Source: Actinomycetes bacterium (GTDB taxonomy: Bacteria; Actinomycetota; Actinomycetes; Propionibacteriales; Propionibacteriaceae). From it: a DNA stretch of 64,000 bases. The DNA lies in the NCBI GenBank assembly GCA_023443125.1, contig JAEZVO010000056.1, forward strand, positions 1 to 64,000. Direction: 5' to 3'. The position numbers and the translations under genes are program-made. Below, piece by piece: positions 1-10,599 of this stretch (its first letter is position 1; the number at the start of each line of letters is the position of its first letter). The notes under the pieces were generated by a model. That model searched no databases. It was given only the letters and a program-made list of their open reading frames with translations, and was not told where the DNA came from.

Positions 1-44
1 GTCCACATGAGGACGCGCCGCCTTCGTGATCGCTGGCAGCTGGC

Positions 45-2600
45 TTAGAACCTCGGCGTGATGTTCCAGATGCGCTGCATGTAGTCGCGCATGGAACGGT
101 CGGAGGTGAAGTAGCCGCAGCGGGCGACGTTCAAGATCGCGGAGCGCGTCCAGGCGTCGGTGTCGGCGTACTTCGCTTCCACCTCGGCCTGCTTGTCCAT
201 GTAGGAGGCGAAGTCGGCGAACAGCATGAAGCGGTCGTGGTAGAGCCAGCTGGAGGCCAGCGACTCGAAGGTGGTGCGGTCGCCGTCGGAGAAGGCCCCC
301 GACGAGATCAGGTCGACGGCTGCCTTGAGCTGCGGGTTCTTCGAGTAGTACTCGCCCGGCTCGTAGCCCTGCTGCTGCAGCTCAGCGACTTCCGGCTCGG
401 TCATGCCGAACAGGAAGAAGTTGTCGTCGCCCACGAACTTGCGGATTTCGACGTTGGCTCCGTCGTCCGTGCCGATTGTGAGTGCGCCGTTCAGCGCGAA
501 CTTCATGTTGCCCGTACCGGATGCCTCCATGCCCGCGAGTGAGATCTGCTCCGAGAGGTCGGCCGCGGGGATGAGCTTCTCTGCGAGGGTGACGTTGTAG
601 TTCGCAGGGAAGGCCACCTTGAGGCGCCCCTCGAGACGCTCGTCGGCGTTGACCACTTCCGCCACCTTGTTGATGAGGTGGATGGTGTCTTTCGCAAGAC
701 GGTAGCCGGGGGCAGCCTTCGCGCCGAACACGACGGTGCGCGGCGTGATGTCCGAGGCTTGGAGCTTGCCGGAGATCACCTGCTCGTACAGCGAGACGAT
801 GTGCATGAGCTTCAGCGACTGACGCTTGTACTCGTGCAGGCGCTTCACCATCACGTCGAGGAGGTGCCCGTTGGGGAGCTCGATGCCGTCGCGCTTGGCG
901 AGGAGGTTCGTCAGGCGTGTCTTGTTGAACGCCTTGGCTTCGCGGAAGCGGGCGCGGAACTCGTCGTCTTCTGCGAAGGGCTCCAGTTCGCGCAGGCGTT
1001 CGAGGTCGTTCACCCAACCCTTGCCGATGGTGTCGCTAATGAGATCCGAGAGCTTGTAGTTCGCCATGCGGATGAAGCGACGGGGCGTGATGCCGTTCGT
1101 GACGTTCGTGAACTTGTCGGGCCACAGCTCGGCGAAGTCCTTGAGCACCTTGTCGCGCAGCAACTGGGAGTGGAGCTCCGCGACGCCGTTGATCTTGATG
1201 CCGGCGATCGCCGCGAGGTGCGCCATGCGCACGGAACGCTCGGGGTACTCGGCGATGATGGACATGCGCCCGACGCGCACCTCGTCACCCGGGAACGCGG
1301 AACGCACCTCGTCGAGGAACTCCTCGTTGATGCGGTAGATGATCTCCAGGTGGCGGGGGAGCAGGCGGCCGAGCAGCTCCGTCGGCCATACTTCGAGGGC
1401 TTCTGGCAGCAGCGTGTGGCAGGTGTAGGCGAAGCACTTCGAGGTGACTTCCCAGGCCTCGTCCCACTCGAAGCCTTCCTCATCGATGAGCACGCGCATG
1501 AGCTCGGGCACGCCGATGACGGGGTGGGTGTCGTTGAGCTGGAAGACGATGCGCTCGTGGAGGTTGTGTAGGTCGAAGTCGTCCTCGAGGCTGCGGATGA
1601 AGTCGCGGATCGACGCGGCCACGAAGAAGTACTGCTGCTGCAGGCGGAGTTCCTTGCCCTGCGGGGTGGAGTCCTCGGGGTAGAGCACCTTGGAGATGTT
1701 CTCTGCGAAGGTCTGGGCGCGCACCGCTTGTGCGTAGTCGCCGGCGTTGAAGATCTGGAGGTCGAACGCGCGCGTCGCCTCAGCCGACCACAGCCGAAGG
1801 GTGTTCACGCAGCCGTTCTTGAAGCCCGGCACCATGTAGTTGTAGGGCACCGCTTGCACGTCCCACGCGGGGACCCAGCGGGTGCGCTCGCGGCCGTTGT
1901 CGTCGGTGTAGCGCTCGGTGTGGCCGCCGAAGTTCACCTTGACGGAGGCCTCGGGGTGCGGGAACTCCCACGGGGAGCCGAGCGTGAGCCAGGTGTCGGG
2001 CTGCTCGACCTGGCGTCCGTCGACGAAGGTCTGGCGGAAGATGCCGTACTCGTAGCGGATGCCGTAGCCGATGCAGGCCACGTTCATCGTCGCGAGCGAA
2101 TCGATGAAGCAGGCGGCGAGTCGGCCGAGGCCTCCGTTGCCGAGGCCTGGTTCGACTTCCTGTGCCCGCAGACGCCACAGCTCAATGCCGCACTGCTTGA
2201 GGCCTTCCTCTGCGATCTCGCTGAGATCGGAAGCCTGCAATGCGTTACCGAGCTGGCGGCCGAGGAGGTACTCGGCGGAGAGGTAGCCGACGGTCTTGCT
2301 GTGGTTTCGCTGGTTGGCCTTGGTGGTCTCCAGCCAGCGGGCCATCAGATAGTTGCGGACGGTGAGCGCCAACGCCATGTACTGGTCGTTGATGCTGGCC
2401 GTCTCGAGAGTCACACCCTGCGTGGTGTTCAGCTCGTGCAGGAACTCCTTCACGAAGCCGTCGACCGTGTGCGGGGGAGTAGCGATGGGGGCGATTGCCA
2501 ACGCGTGGGTGGGCTCGCTTGAAGGACCAAATACCCGATGATCAACGTTGGGTGTCTCGTCGGCCTGGAAGGTGCCGTTCGAATGCGCAGTTTCAGCCAT
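45..2600 (-). CDS. glgP: glycogen phosphorylase
   Basis: Cytoplasmic glycogen/maltodextrin phosphorylase (GT35), which releases glucose 1-phosphate from alpha-1,4-glucan ends using phosphate and pyridoxal phosphate. The 851-residue product has the usual family length. Visible blocks are AEYLLGRQLGNAL, GNGGLGRLAACF, KRLHEYKRQ and the PLP-lysine motif SGTGNMKFALNG, with the lysine near residue 700. I start at the ATG at 2600 (MAETAHSNGT); the open frame runs 46 codons further upstream but that part has no family similarity. No other glycogen gene is next to it. The upstream gap holds a 12-bp palindrome (2655-2666) and a strong hairpin (2694-2731). Identification is secure; the exact start is less so. 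Confidence 0.95.
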   Translation of the reverse strand: MAETAHSNGTFQADETPNVDHRVFGPSSEPTHALAIAPIATPPHTVDGFVKEFLHELNTTQGVTLETASINDQYMALALTVRNYLMARWLETTKANQRNHSKTVGYLSAEYLLGRQLGNALQASDLSEIAEEGLKQCGIELWRLRAQEVEPGLGNGGLGRLAACFIDSLATMNVACIGYGIRYEYGIFRQTFVDGRQVEQPDTWLTLGSPWEFPHPEASVKVNFGGHTERYTDDNGRERTRWVPAWDVQAVPYNYMVPGFKNGCVNTLRLWSAEATRAFDLQIFNAGDYAQAVRAQTFAENISKVLYPEDSTPQGKELRLQQQYFFVAASIRDFIRSLEDDFDLHNLHERIVFQLNDTHPVIGVPELMRVLIDEEGFEWDEAWEVTSKCFAYTCHTLLPEALEVWPTELLGRLLPRHLEIIYRINEEFLDEVRSAFPGDEVRVGRMSIIAEYPERSVRMAHLAAIAGIKINGVAELHSQLLRDKVLKDFAELWPDKFTNVTNGITPRRFIRMANYKLSDLISDTIGKGWVNDLERLRELEPFAEDDEFRARFREAKAFNKTRLTNLLAKRDGIELPNGHLLDVMVKRLHEYKRQSLKLMHIVSLYEQVISGKLQASDITPRTVVFGAKAAPGYRLAKDTIHLINKVAEVVNADERLEGRLKVAFPANYNVTLAEKLIPAADLSEQISLAGMEASGTGNMKFALNGALTIGTDDGANVEIRKFVGDDNFFLFGMTEPEVAELQQQGYEPGEYYSKNPQLKAAVDLISSGAFSDGDRTTFESLASSWLYHDRFMLFADFASYMDKQAEVEAKYADTDAWTRSAILNVARCGYFTSDRSMRDYMQRIWNITPRF

Positions 2601-2654
2601 GCCTGCATCGTACCGACCGATGGTGGGACCTGTCGACGGGTGTTGCATTCGTTT

Positions 2655-2666
2655 CGCAACGTTGCG
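2655..2666. promoter_or_regulatory. candidate operator palindrome upstream of glgP
   Basis: A perfect 12-bp palindrome, CGCAACGTTGCG, lies 55-66 bases upstream of the glgP start, with a further GCAACG immediately to its right and TTGCAT on both sides. The central CG and the GCAA/TTGC arms resemble LacI-family operators. That family assignment is inference; no regulator gene is adjacent. Confidence 0.35.
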
Positions 2667-2693
2667 CAACGTCTTGCATGAAGTGCGTAAGAA

Positions 2694-2731
2694 CTGTGCC
2701 GGGCCAGGGTCTGCGTACTGGCCCGGCACAG
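2694..2731. terminator. strong hairpin between divergent genes
   Basis: A perfect 14-bp stem (CTGTGCCGGGCCAG, 10-base loop, CTGGCCCGGCACAG) sits between the divergently oriented glgP and the DUF3800 gene. It looks like an intrinsic terminator without a T tract, common in high-G+C actinobacteria. No intact gene ends at it now; a minus-strand open frame stops at 2738, seven bases before it, so it may be a relic. Confidence 0.5.
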
Positions 2732-2813
2732 CGGGCATTACTTAGGTTCCAGTGGAGGGTAGTCCGATGAGTGGCCTGTCGGGATCGGGTGGCGCCGGTA
2801 GTGAAGGCTCAGC

Positions 2814-3632
2814 TTGGATCCAAGTGCTGCCTGGGCGGCCAGCAGCGTGCCAGCAGATGGTTGGACCGAGCGAATTGTCCACAGCGTGACTCTGCGCTGC
2901 CCTGCTCGCGTCGATGTTGTGTGTGACAAAGAGACGGTGTTCGTGTATGTCGATGAGTCGTTCGATGACCAGGAGTTCTGGGTGACTGGGCTGATCGTCC
3001 CCGAAGGGCAAGCAATCGCCTTGGAGTCGGCTCTCGATGCCGTGGTCCAGAAGGCCGCTGATGCCTACGAGGTGAGCCCTCGGGCGGAGCTGCACGGTAA
3101 CGACCTCATGCACGGCAAGAAGGACTGGCGGGCTCTCAACGGTAGGTTCCGAGCGCGCTTCAAAGTGTTCTTAGACGCGCTGGAAGCCATCGCCGCGATT
3201 TCCGGCATCCAAGCGTTCGCTCGCGGACTCGATCGAGAGGCACACGCGCGAAGGTATACTAATCCACATCCGCCGAGAGATCTCCTCATCGGCTACTTGG
3301 CCCAACGCTGTCATGGGCTGCTAAGTGAGGGCGAGACCCTGGCACTGTTCGTGGACGAGAGTCCGAAGCAGAGTGATATTCGAGCTCTGGTCCGTCGGTT
3401 CAAGCTCATCGGTACCGGGTCTAAGTACAACGGCCATCCTTTGAAGAACATCCTTGACACGGTGTACTTCGCTCCGTCCCACGAAAGCCGCCTTCTTCAA
3501 GCCGCCGATCTTGTCTCGTACGCTCACTTCCGCGCTCGGATGACATCCGAAACATCTAGGAGCTACGCGGCGGGGCAGCAGGCATGGGGAATTGTGAAAG
3601 GCTTGTGTGGTTGCTACTTCTGGTCTCCCTAG
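2814..3632 (+). CDS. DUF3800 domain protein
   Basis: Resembles the DUF3800 family, whose members carry acidic motifs of an RNase H-like or nuclease-like fold and often occur in accessory or defence regions; no activity is established for this protein. It shows the typical YVDES motif near residue 43, a second FVDESPKQSD block, and the C-terminal LLQAADLVSYAHFR motif. The TTG at 2814 has a plausible GAAGG ribosome site six bases upstream, but DUF3800 proteins normally begin close to YVDES, so an internal GTG such as 2919 is also possible. Base composition is visibly less G+C rich than the neighbours (for example around 3250-3270), suggesting recent acquisition. It stands alone, followed by a hairpin at 3641. 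Confidence 0.75.
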   Translation: MDPSAAWAASSVPADGWTERIVHSVTLRCPARVDVVCDKETVFVYVDESFDDQEFWVTGLIVPEGQAIALESALDAVVQKAADAYEVSPRAELHGNDLMHGKKDWRALNGRFRARFKVFLDALEAIAAISGIQAFARGLDREAHARRYTNPHPPRDLLIGYLAQRCHGLLSEGETLALFVDESPKQSDIRALVRRFKLIGTGSKYNGHPLKNILDTVYFAPSHESRLLQAADLVSYAHFRARMTSETSRSYAAGQQAWGIVKGLCGCYFWSP

Positions 3633-3640
3633 ACGCACAT

Positions 3641-3664
3641 CAGCCCCGGGCTGGGCCGGGGCTG
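3641..3664. terminator. terminator hairpin after the DUF3800 gene
   Basis: A 9-bp perfect stem, CAGCCCCGG and CCGGGGCTG with a 6-base loop, begins 9 bases after the stop codon. No T run follows. Confidence 0.5.
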
Positions 3665-3794
3665 TGGCGGATGGGACTCGTGAAGAGAACCCGTTAATTT
3701 CAGCGTACATGGCTGCCCCGTCCACGGCAAGACAGAACTGCATACCGGTAGACAGTTGAGGGCAAGAGTGGGGGTCTTGCGTAACCACACTTGC

Positions 3795-4712
3795 TCAGCC
3801 CTCTAGACATACTTGCCCGGGGTGCACCGCGGACGAGGCTGGTTCCACCTGGAAGGTTGCGTGGCGGATGTTGAAGTGGCGCGCGGTGCAGTCCTGTGCC
3901 GCCAGCACGACCTCGGCGGCGTGGCCGTCGTGGAAGCACTCGTCGTCGACGACGATGTGTCCGGTGACGATGGGCAGGCCGGTGGCGATGGTGGAGGCGT
4001 GCAGGTCATGGACCCCTTTGACCTGCTCGAGCGCCAGGAGGTGAGCTTGCACGTCGTCGAGGTCTAGGGCTTCGGGGGTCTGCTCCATCAGGACCCGCAG
4101 CGTGCCGCGCAGGATGATCATCGCGCGGGGCACGATGAGCGCTGCGATGAGCAGGCTCGCGATCGCGTCGGCCTGTTGGAATCCCGTCGTGGCGATCAGG
4201 ATGCCTGCGACGATCACGCCTAGTGAACCGAGGGCGTCACCCAGCACCTCCAGGAAAGCGGCACGCATGTTGAAGTTGACGTCGCGGCTTGAATGCAGCA
4301 CCGCGATGGATGCGAGGTTGGCGATCAGCCCGACGACGCCGAAGGCCATCACGAGAGGGCCATGCAGTTGCGGGGGATCGAAGAGGCGTCGCATCCCTTC
4401 GACAGCCGCGTAGCACCCGACGACGATCAGCACCGTGGCTTGGGCGAGGGCGGCAAGCACCTCGGCGCGGCGGAAACCCCAGGTCCTGCTTGTATCGGCG
4501 GGCCGGCGCATGAGGGTCGCAGCGCTGAGCGCGAGCACGAGTCCAGACGCGTCCACGACGACGTGCACAGTGTCGGTGAGCAGCGCGAGGCTGCCTGTGA
4601 TGATCGACCCCGCCAACTGCGCGACGACGACCGTCGATGTGATCGCCAACGTTATCCAAAGCTTCCGACGATGCACGTCGGCCCCTTGGGCATGTGTGTG
4701 TCCAGCACCCAT
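3795..4712 (-). CDS. CDF-family divalent cation efflux transporter
   Basis: Cation diffusion facilitator (CzcD/ZnT type), a proton-driven exporter of Zn, Cd or Co in the cytoplasmic membrane. The 305-residue product has about six membrane segments and a cytoplasmic C-terminal domain (VKGVHDLHASTIATG). The TM2 metal site is canonical, LLTDTVHVVVDASG (H-x3-D). In TM5 the usual His of H-x3-D is Glu (AAFLEVLGDALGS), which could shift metal preference. An N-terminal His-containing segment (GAGHTHAQGADVH) is typical. It lies 5 bases after an ArsR-type regulator on the same strand, so the pair is almost certainly a metal-responsive operon. Confidence 0.9.
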   Translation of the reverse strand: MGAGHTHAQGADVHRRKLWITLAITSTVVVAQLAGSIITGSLALLTDTVHVVVDASGLVLALSAATLMRRPADTSRTWGFRRAEVLAALAQATVLIVVGCYAAVEGMRRLFDPPQLHGPLVMAFGVVGLIANLASIAVLHSSRDVNFNMRAAFLEVLGDALGSLGVIVAGILIATTGFQQADAIASLLIAALIVPRAMIILRGTLRVLMEQTPEALDLDDVQAHLLALEQVKGVHDLHASTIATGLPIVTGHIVVDDECFHDGHAAEVVLAAQDCTARHFNIRHATFQVEPASSAVHPGQVCLEG

Positions 4713-4717
4713 GTGAC

Positions 4718-5098
4718 TCAGCTCCTCGTGGGGGCGGAGTCGTCGTCTGAGGAGCTATGGAGGTGGCTGCACAGCTGGGCGGCATGGCCTGTGGAGTGGA
4801 GCATCTGCTCGGCGGCTGCGACGAGGATCTTCAGCAGCGCAGGCTCCGCGAGCGCGTACCAAGTGGCGCGCCCCTCAGGGCGTGCTGTGAGCAGGCCGCA
4901 TTCCATGAGAAATGAGATGTGCTTACTCACCGTGGACTGTGCGAGCTCCATGTGCTCGACGAGGTCACGGACCCGGTGCTCGCCGGATGCGAGGTGCTGC
5001 AGGATCGCCAGCCGGGCAGGCTCGGCGAGCGCCTGAAACAGGTGCGCGTAGGCCTCGGTTGCGTGGTTGTCGACGACCACCTCACTATTAATCGCCAT
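4718..5098 (-). CDS. ArsR/SmtB-family metal-responsive repressor
   Basis: Winged-helix ArsR/SmtB repressor of 126 residues. The dimer/DNA-binding core is intact (LFQALAEPARLAILQHL, then recognition helix LAQSTVSKHISFLMECGLL, then the beta-wing RPEGRATWYAL). The C-terminal tail is rich in possible metal ligands (HSTGHAAQLCSHLHSS), as in C-terminal-site sensors; which metal it senses cannot be read from sequence. It is the first gene of an operon with the CDF exporter. An imperfect palindrome overlapping its own start codon (5085-5111) is a good candidate autoregulatory operator. Confidence 0.9.
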   Translation of the reverse strand: MAINSEVVVDNHATEAYAHLFQALAEPARLAILQHLASGEHRVRDLVEHMELAQSTVSKHISFLMECGLLTARPEGRATWYALAEPALLKILVAAAEQMLHSTGHAAQLCSHLHSSSDDDSAPTRS

Positions 5099-5111
5099 AG
5101 AGCGATGATAG
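5085..5111. promoter_or_regulatory. candidate ArsR operator overlapping the start codon
   Basis: Read on the minus strand, CTATCATCGC and GCGATTAATAG form the arms of an imperfect palindrome (one extra base in the second arm) around the ATG at 5096-5098 of the regulator. ArsR repressors typically bind about 12-2-12 palindromes at their own promoter, so this is a reasonable operator candidate. Confidence 0.4.
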
Positions 5112-5155
5112 CACTGGTGGGCGATGCTGCAAACGGGGTTCGGTAGTGGTCAAAC

Positions 5156-5196
5156 TGACGGCGCCCTCCCCGGTTGTGTTGGGGAGGGCGCCGTCA
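5156..5196 (-). terminator. intrinsic terminator of icd
   Basis: A perfect 16-bp stem (TGACGGCGCCCTCCCC, 9-base loop, GGGGAGGGCGCCGTCA) begins 17 bases after the icd stop codon and before the arsR start. It separates the two minus-strand units. There is no T tract. Confidence 0.8.
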
Positions 5197-5212
5197 GTGA
5201 ATGTGGGTGACG

Positions 5213-7402
<2,190 letters not shown>

Positions 7403-7575
7403 GGCCTTGTGGCGCTCCTATCTCGTGGGATGCAATACGAGGTTCAGCTTAGCTTTGCCACACCGAACTCGTGTCACCTTTGGTCTTGTGCGGAAACTTG
7501 GGTAGCCTTATCGGCACGAGAAACTGAAAGATTCCGCGGCAAGCCGCGAGGGACAGAGCAAGGGGGTCGACCCAT

Positions 7576-7797
7576 ATGGGGCGCGGCCGTGCAAAGGCAA
7601 AGCAGACGAGGGTCGCACGCGACCTGAAGTACCGTTCCGTCGAAACCGATTTCGCATCGCTGGAGCGAGAGCTCCAAGGGAAGCCTCCCGTCGACGAGCA
7701 TGACGACATCCCCGATCAGTACGCAGACCTCGCGGCACAGTACGACGATTACGTCGACGACTACGACGACGAAGACGAGGAAGAGCGTCGGGCATGA
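7576..7797 (+). CDS. DUF3073 family protein
   Basis: A 73-residue conserved actinobacterial protein of unknown function. It has the diagnostic N-terminus MGRGRAKAKQTRVARDLKYR followed by a very acidic C-terminus rich in Asp, Tyr and Glu. The basic start and acidic end suggest nucleic-acid or protein contacts, but this is only inference. Its stop overlaps the start of the next gene by 4 bases (ATGA), so it is translated together with the hydrolase. Confidence 0.88.
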   Translation: MGRGRAKAKQTRVARDLKYRSVETDFASLERELQGKPPVDEHDDIPDQYADLAAQYDDYVDDYDDEDEEERRA

Positions 7798-8768
7798 GCT
7801 CCCCCTGGGTGGCAGATACGCTGCTACCCGGATACCTCTCGCGCACCATCGCGTTGCCCGACGAGAGCACCTACGCCCTCGAGCCGTCGGGCTCACTCGT
7901 TGCAACACTCATCCGACGAGGCGAGCCGACGCGTCGGCGTGCGGTGCTGTACATCCACGGGTGGTCTGACTACTTCTTCCAAGCGCACCTGGGGGATGCC
8001 TTCGACACGCTCGGCATCGATTTCTACGCCATCGACCTGCGTCGCTACGGGCGGTCGCTGCGCGACGGGCAACTCGCCGGGTACATCCCTGACATGCGCG
8101 ATTACTGGACGGAACTCGATGAGGCCGTGCAGCTCATCCGCGACGACGGCCACGACGTAATCGACTTGTGCGGCCACTCCACTGGTGGGCTGATCGCAGC
8201 GCTCTATGCCGACGAGCGCCCCGGCACGTTCGCGACTGTGCTGCTGAACTCTCCTTGGATTGAGATTCAAAGCTCGCCCGTCGTGCGGTACTCACTCCAC
8301 CCCATCATGCGCAGCTTTTCTGCGGTCGCTCCCACCACGGTGCTCCCCATGGCTGACAACGGCTTCTACCTGCGCTCCATCAGCGCCGACGAGGACGGCG
8401 AGTGGGAGTTCGACCGGCACCTGAAGGGCGACGAAGCGTTTTGGATTCGTGTCGGCTGGGTGAAGGCCGTGCTGTCCGGCCAAGCGCGCGTGGAGAAGGG
8501 GCTCGACATCGACGCCCCCATCCTGGTGTTCACGTCCAGCCGCAGCGTGGGTGGCTTCGTCGGGGGCCAGTGGAACGACGACTACCACCACGCCGACGGT
8601 GTGCTCGACGTCCGCCGCATCGCTGAGCGGTCGCACTACCTCGGGAAGCATGTCACCCTGGTGCGTCTCGAGGGCGCCCTCCATGACATCGCCTTGTCGG
8701 CTGAGCCAGTGCGCCGCCGCGCGTTCGACGAGTTGCAGCGCTTCCTGAGCGCGTACGGAGCCGCATGA
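7794..8768 (+). CDS. alpha/beta hydrolase (lysophospholipase / S33-like)
   Basis: Predicted cytoplasmic serine hydrolase of 324 residues with the alpha/beta-hydrolase fold. The oxyanion region YIHGWSDY is at about residue 53-60, the nucleophile elbow LCGHSTGG places the catalytic Ser at about 129, and a C-terminal LEGALHDIALS supplies the likely catalytic His. It resembles the serine aminopeptidase S33/lysophospholipase group; substrate is unknown. It overlaps DUF3073 upstream and the AEC permease downstream by 4 bases each, making a three-gene unit. Confidence 0.85.
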   Translation: MSSPWVADTLLPGYLSRTIALPDESTYALEPSGSLVATLIRRGEPTRRRAVLYIHGWSDYFFQAHLGDAFDTLGIDFYAIDLRRYGRSLRDGQLAGYIPDMRDYWTELDEAVQLIRDDGHDVIDLCGHSTGGLIAALYADERPGTFATVLLNSPWIEIQSSPVVRYSLHPIMRSFSAVAPTTVLPMADNGFYLRSISADEDGEWEFDRHLKGDEAFWIRVGWVKAVLSGQARVEKGLDIDAPILVFTSSRSVGGFVGGQWNDDYHHADGVLDVRRIAERSHYLGKHVTLVRLEGALHDIALSAEPVRRRAFDELQRFLSAYGAA

Positions 8769-9688
8769 CGCCAGTTATCACTGGCTTCGGCATGATCGCG
8801 TTCGCGATCTTCGTCGGGTGGTTGTTAGGACGCCGAGGCATCGTCAAGCCGGAAGACCGCTTCTCGCTGAACAAGGTCGCGTTCTACGCGGCCAGCCCCG
8901 CGCTGCTGTTCACCGTGTTGGCGAAGGCCGATCTCGCCCAGATTTTCTCGATCTCCCTTGCGACGCATGTTGTCGGCGTGGTCATCGTGTGCGGCGGGTG
9001 TTTGGTTGTGATGCGCGCGCTGGGTACCCGCGACGTTCGGCAGCTGATGGTTGCCTCCTACTGTGGGGTGTACTCCAACGCCAACAACATTGGCCTGCCC
9101 ATTGCCGTATATGTGATTGGCGACGGTAGTCAGGTGGCGCCGCTCCTGGTGCTGCAGATGGTTGTGCTGGCACCGATCCTCATGGGCGTGCTCGATGCGT
9201 CGGGAGAGGACGGACTTGATCTTCGTCGACTCTTGCTGCAGCCGGTGATTAACCCCATTGTGCTGGGTTCCGCGCTGGGTGTGGTGTTCTCTGCGTTTTC
9301 GCTTCCGCAGCCGGCGTGGCTCATGCGGCCCCTGGAGCTCGTCGGCGGGGCAGCGGTGCCGCTGATGCTGATTGCGTTCGGTATTTCTCTCGTGGGGCAG
9401 AAACCGCTCCAGCCGGGCACGGGGCGGCGTGACGTGCTGATCGCGACGGTGGCGAAAACAGCGGTGCTTCCTCTCGTCGTGTACGGGCTGGGGCGCTGGG
9501 TATTTGGTCTCGATGCGCAGCACCTCTTCGCCGCGACGGTGCTCGCCACGCTCCCGACCGCGCAGAACATGTACCAGTACGCGCTGCGCTACGAGTCTGG
9601 GGAAGTGATTGCGCGCGACACCGTCGCCGTGACGACGGGGCTCTCTCTGCCGATCTCGCTCGCCGTTTCCATGCTGTTGCGCCCTTGA
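8765..9688 (+). CDS. AEC-family (auxin efflux carrier-like) transporter
   Basis: Membrane protein of 307 residues with about ten hydrophobic segments, matching the AEC family (auxin efflux carrier-like, including bacterial malonate/malate permeases). The characteristic inner motif SNANNIGLPIAVYVIG is present near the middle, and the LPTAQNMYQYALRY segment lies near the C-terminus. The substrate is probably a small organic anion, but cannot be decided. It is the third gene of the ATGA-overlapping DUF3073/hydrolase unit. Confidence 0.88.
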   Translation: MTPVITGFGMIAFAIFVGWLLGRRGIVKPEDRFSLNKVAFYAASPALLFTVLAKADLAQIFSISLATHVVGVVIVCGGCLVVMRALGTRDVRQLMVASYCGVYSNANNIGLPIAVYVIGDGSQVAPLLVLQMVVLAPILMGVLDASGEDGLDLRRLLLQPVINPIVLGSALGVVFSAFSLPQPAWLMRPLELVGGAAVPLMLIAFGISLVGQKPLQPGTGRRDVLIATVAKTAVLPLVVYGLGRWVFGLDAQHLFAATVLATLPTAQNMYQYALRYESGEVIARDTVAVTTGLSLPISLAVSMLLRP

Positions 9689-9803
9689 GCGCCCCGATTG
9701 CGCTGCCCGCAGTGGAGTGCGCTACCGTACAAGATTGGCTGAATAAGAAGCTGAACGATTGATGCGCCCGGATTTGGGCCGACGATGCAAGGAGATGACG
9801 CTG

Positions 9804-10286
9804 ATGCGCAAGGCCAGCAAGTTTGGCATTGCAATGCTGGGAACTGTAGTGATGGGGCTGTCGATGACCGGCTGCGCTTCCCAGGACGAGGCCTCGAGCG
9901 GCGAGGCGAATTCGGGCAGCGACGCCAAAGCGTCGGCGCCCGCAGCGTCGGCCGAGGAGTCGAAGGCTGAAGAGGCCAGTAGCGACAAAGACCCGAAGTC
10001 GGTCGACTCGATCGACATGATGGTCGAAAAAATGAAGAAGAAGAACTACGCCTGCCAGGACTGGAAGCAAACCGACGACGTTGATGGCGCCGACGCCTCT
10101 GGCACCTGCAACGGTGAAGACCAGATCATGTGGTTCGAGGATGCTTCGAAGGTGGATGCCAAGGCCAAGGAACTCGACGACGCCGGCACGAAGTACGTCG
10201 TGGGCGAGAACTGGATCGTCGCGAACACCGTCACTCCGACGCTCGTGCGCAACGCGCTGGGTGGCACCGCCGTTTCTGACAAGTAA
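9804..10286 (+). CDS. small secreted lipoprotein of unknown function
   Basis: A 160-residue predicted lipoprotein with a signal peptide and lipobox LSMTGC (lipidated Cys at residue 24), followed by a Ser/Ala/Glu-rich linker and then a compact domain with two cysteines (ACQDWK, GTCNGEDQ) that could form a disulfide. I start at the ATG at 9804 because AGGAG lies 9 bases before it; the longer open frame from 9759 adds a non-signal-like leader. I do not recognise the domain. The gene stands alone between the AEC unit and a repeat cluster. Confidence 0.75.
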   Translation: MRKASKFGIAMLGTVVMGLSMTGCASQDEASSGEANSGSDAKASAPAASAEESKAEEASSDKDPKSVDSIDMMVEKMKKKNYACQDWKQTDDVDGADASGTCNGEDQIMWFEDASKVDAKAKELDDAGTKYVVGENWIVANTVTPTLVRNALGGTAVSDK

Positions 10287-10297
10287 TCCGGCCCTCC

Positions 10298-10503
10298 CAG
10301 CGGTTGAGTAGCCGACCTCGTCCGCCGATGGGTGAGTAGCGAGCGGAGCTCGCGTATCGAAACCTCGCTGCATCTCGATACGCGGCTGCGCCGCTACTCG
10401 ATGGTCGGGTGTTGGGTGTGTTGCAATCCACCCTCCCGGTGGTTGAGCTGCAGCCTCTTGCACCGGTGGTTGAGTAGCGAGCGGAGCTCGCGTATCGAAA
10501 CCA
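10298..10503. repeat. hairpin repeat cluster 1
   Basis: Three full copies and two partial copies of an intergenic palindromic repeat (full copies near 10329-10365, 10371-10409 and 10465-10503). Each unit has outer blocks GGTTGAGTAG and CGTATCGAAACC, or their complement, around a short self-complementary core such as CGAGCGGAGCTCG. The same family fills clusters at 12.0-12.5 kb and 51.05-51.37 kb. Together with the SOS box this accounts for the gap before the HNH gene. Confidence 0.85.
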
Positions 10504-10551
10504 CAACCCCAAACATTTTTTCGAAAAAAATCTCCCCAAAACCCTTGGTTA

Positions 10552-10567
10552 TAGAACAGCTGTTCGA
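10552..10567 (+). promoter_or_regulatory. LexA (SOS) box upstream of the HNH gene
   Basis: TAGAAC-AGCT-GTTCGA matches the actinobacterial/mycobacterial SOS box TCGAAC-N4-GTTCGA at all but one arm position. It lies 33 bases before the ATG of the DUF222/HNH gene, where a LexA dimer would block transcription. Several M. tuberculosis 13E12-repeat (DUF222) genes are reported LexA targets, which fits. Confidence 0.6.
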
Positions 10568-10599
10568 TATACTGGTGGTGTCTCAGAGAGGAGATGCCA

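Noticed and set aside
678..1571. Long plus-strand open frame inside glgP
   Set aside because: It is the antisense shadow of the glycogen phosphorylase gene, typical of high-G+C coding DNA.
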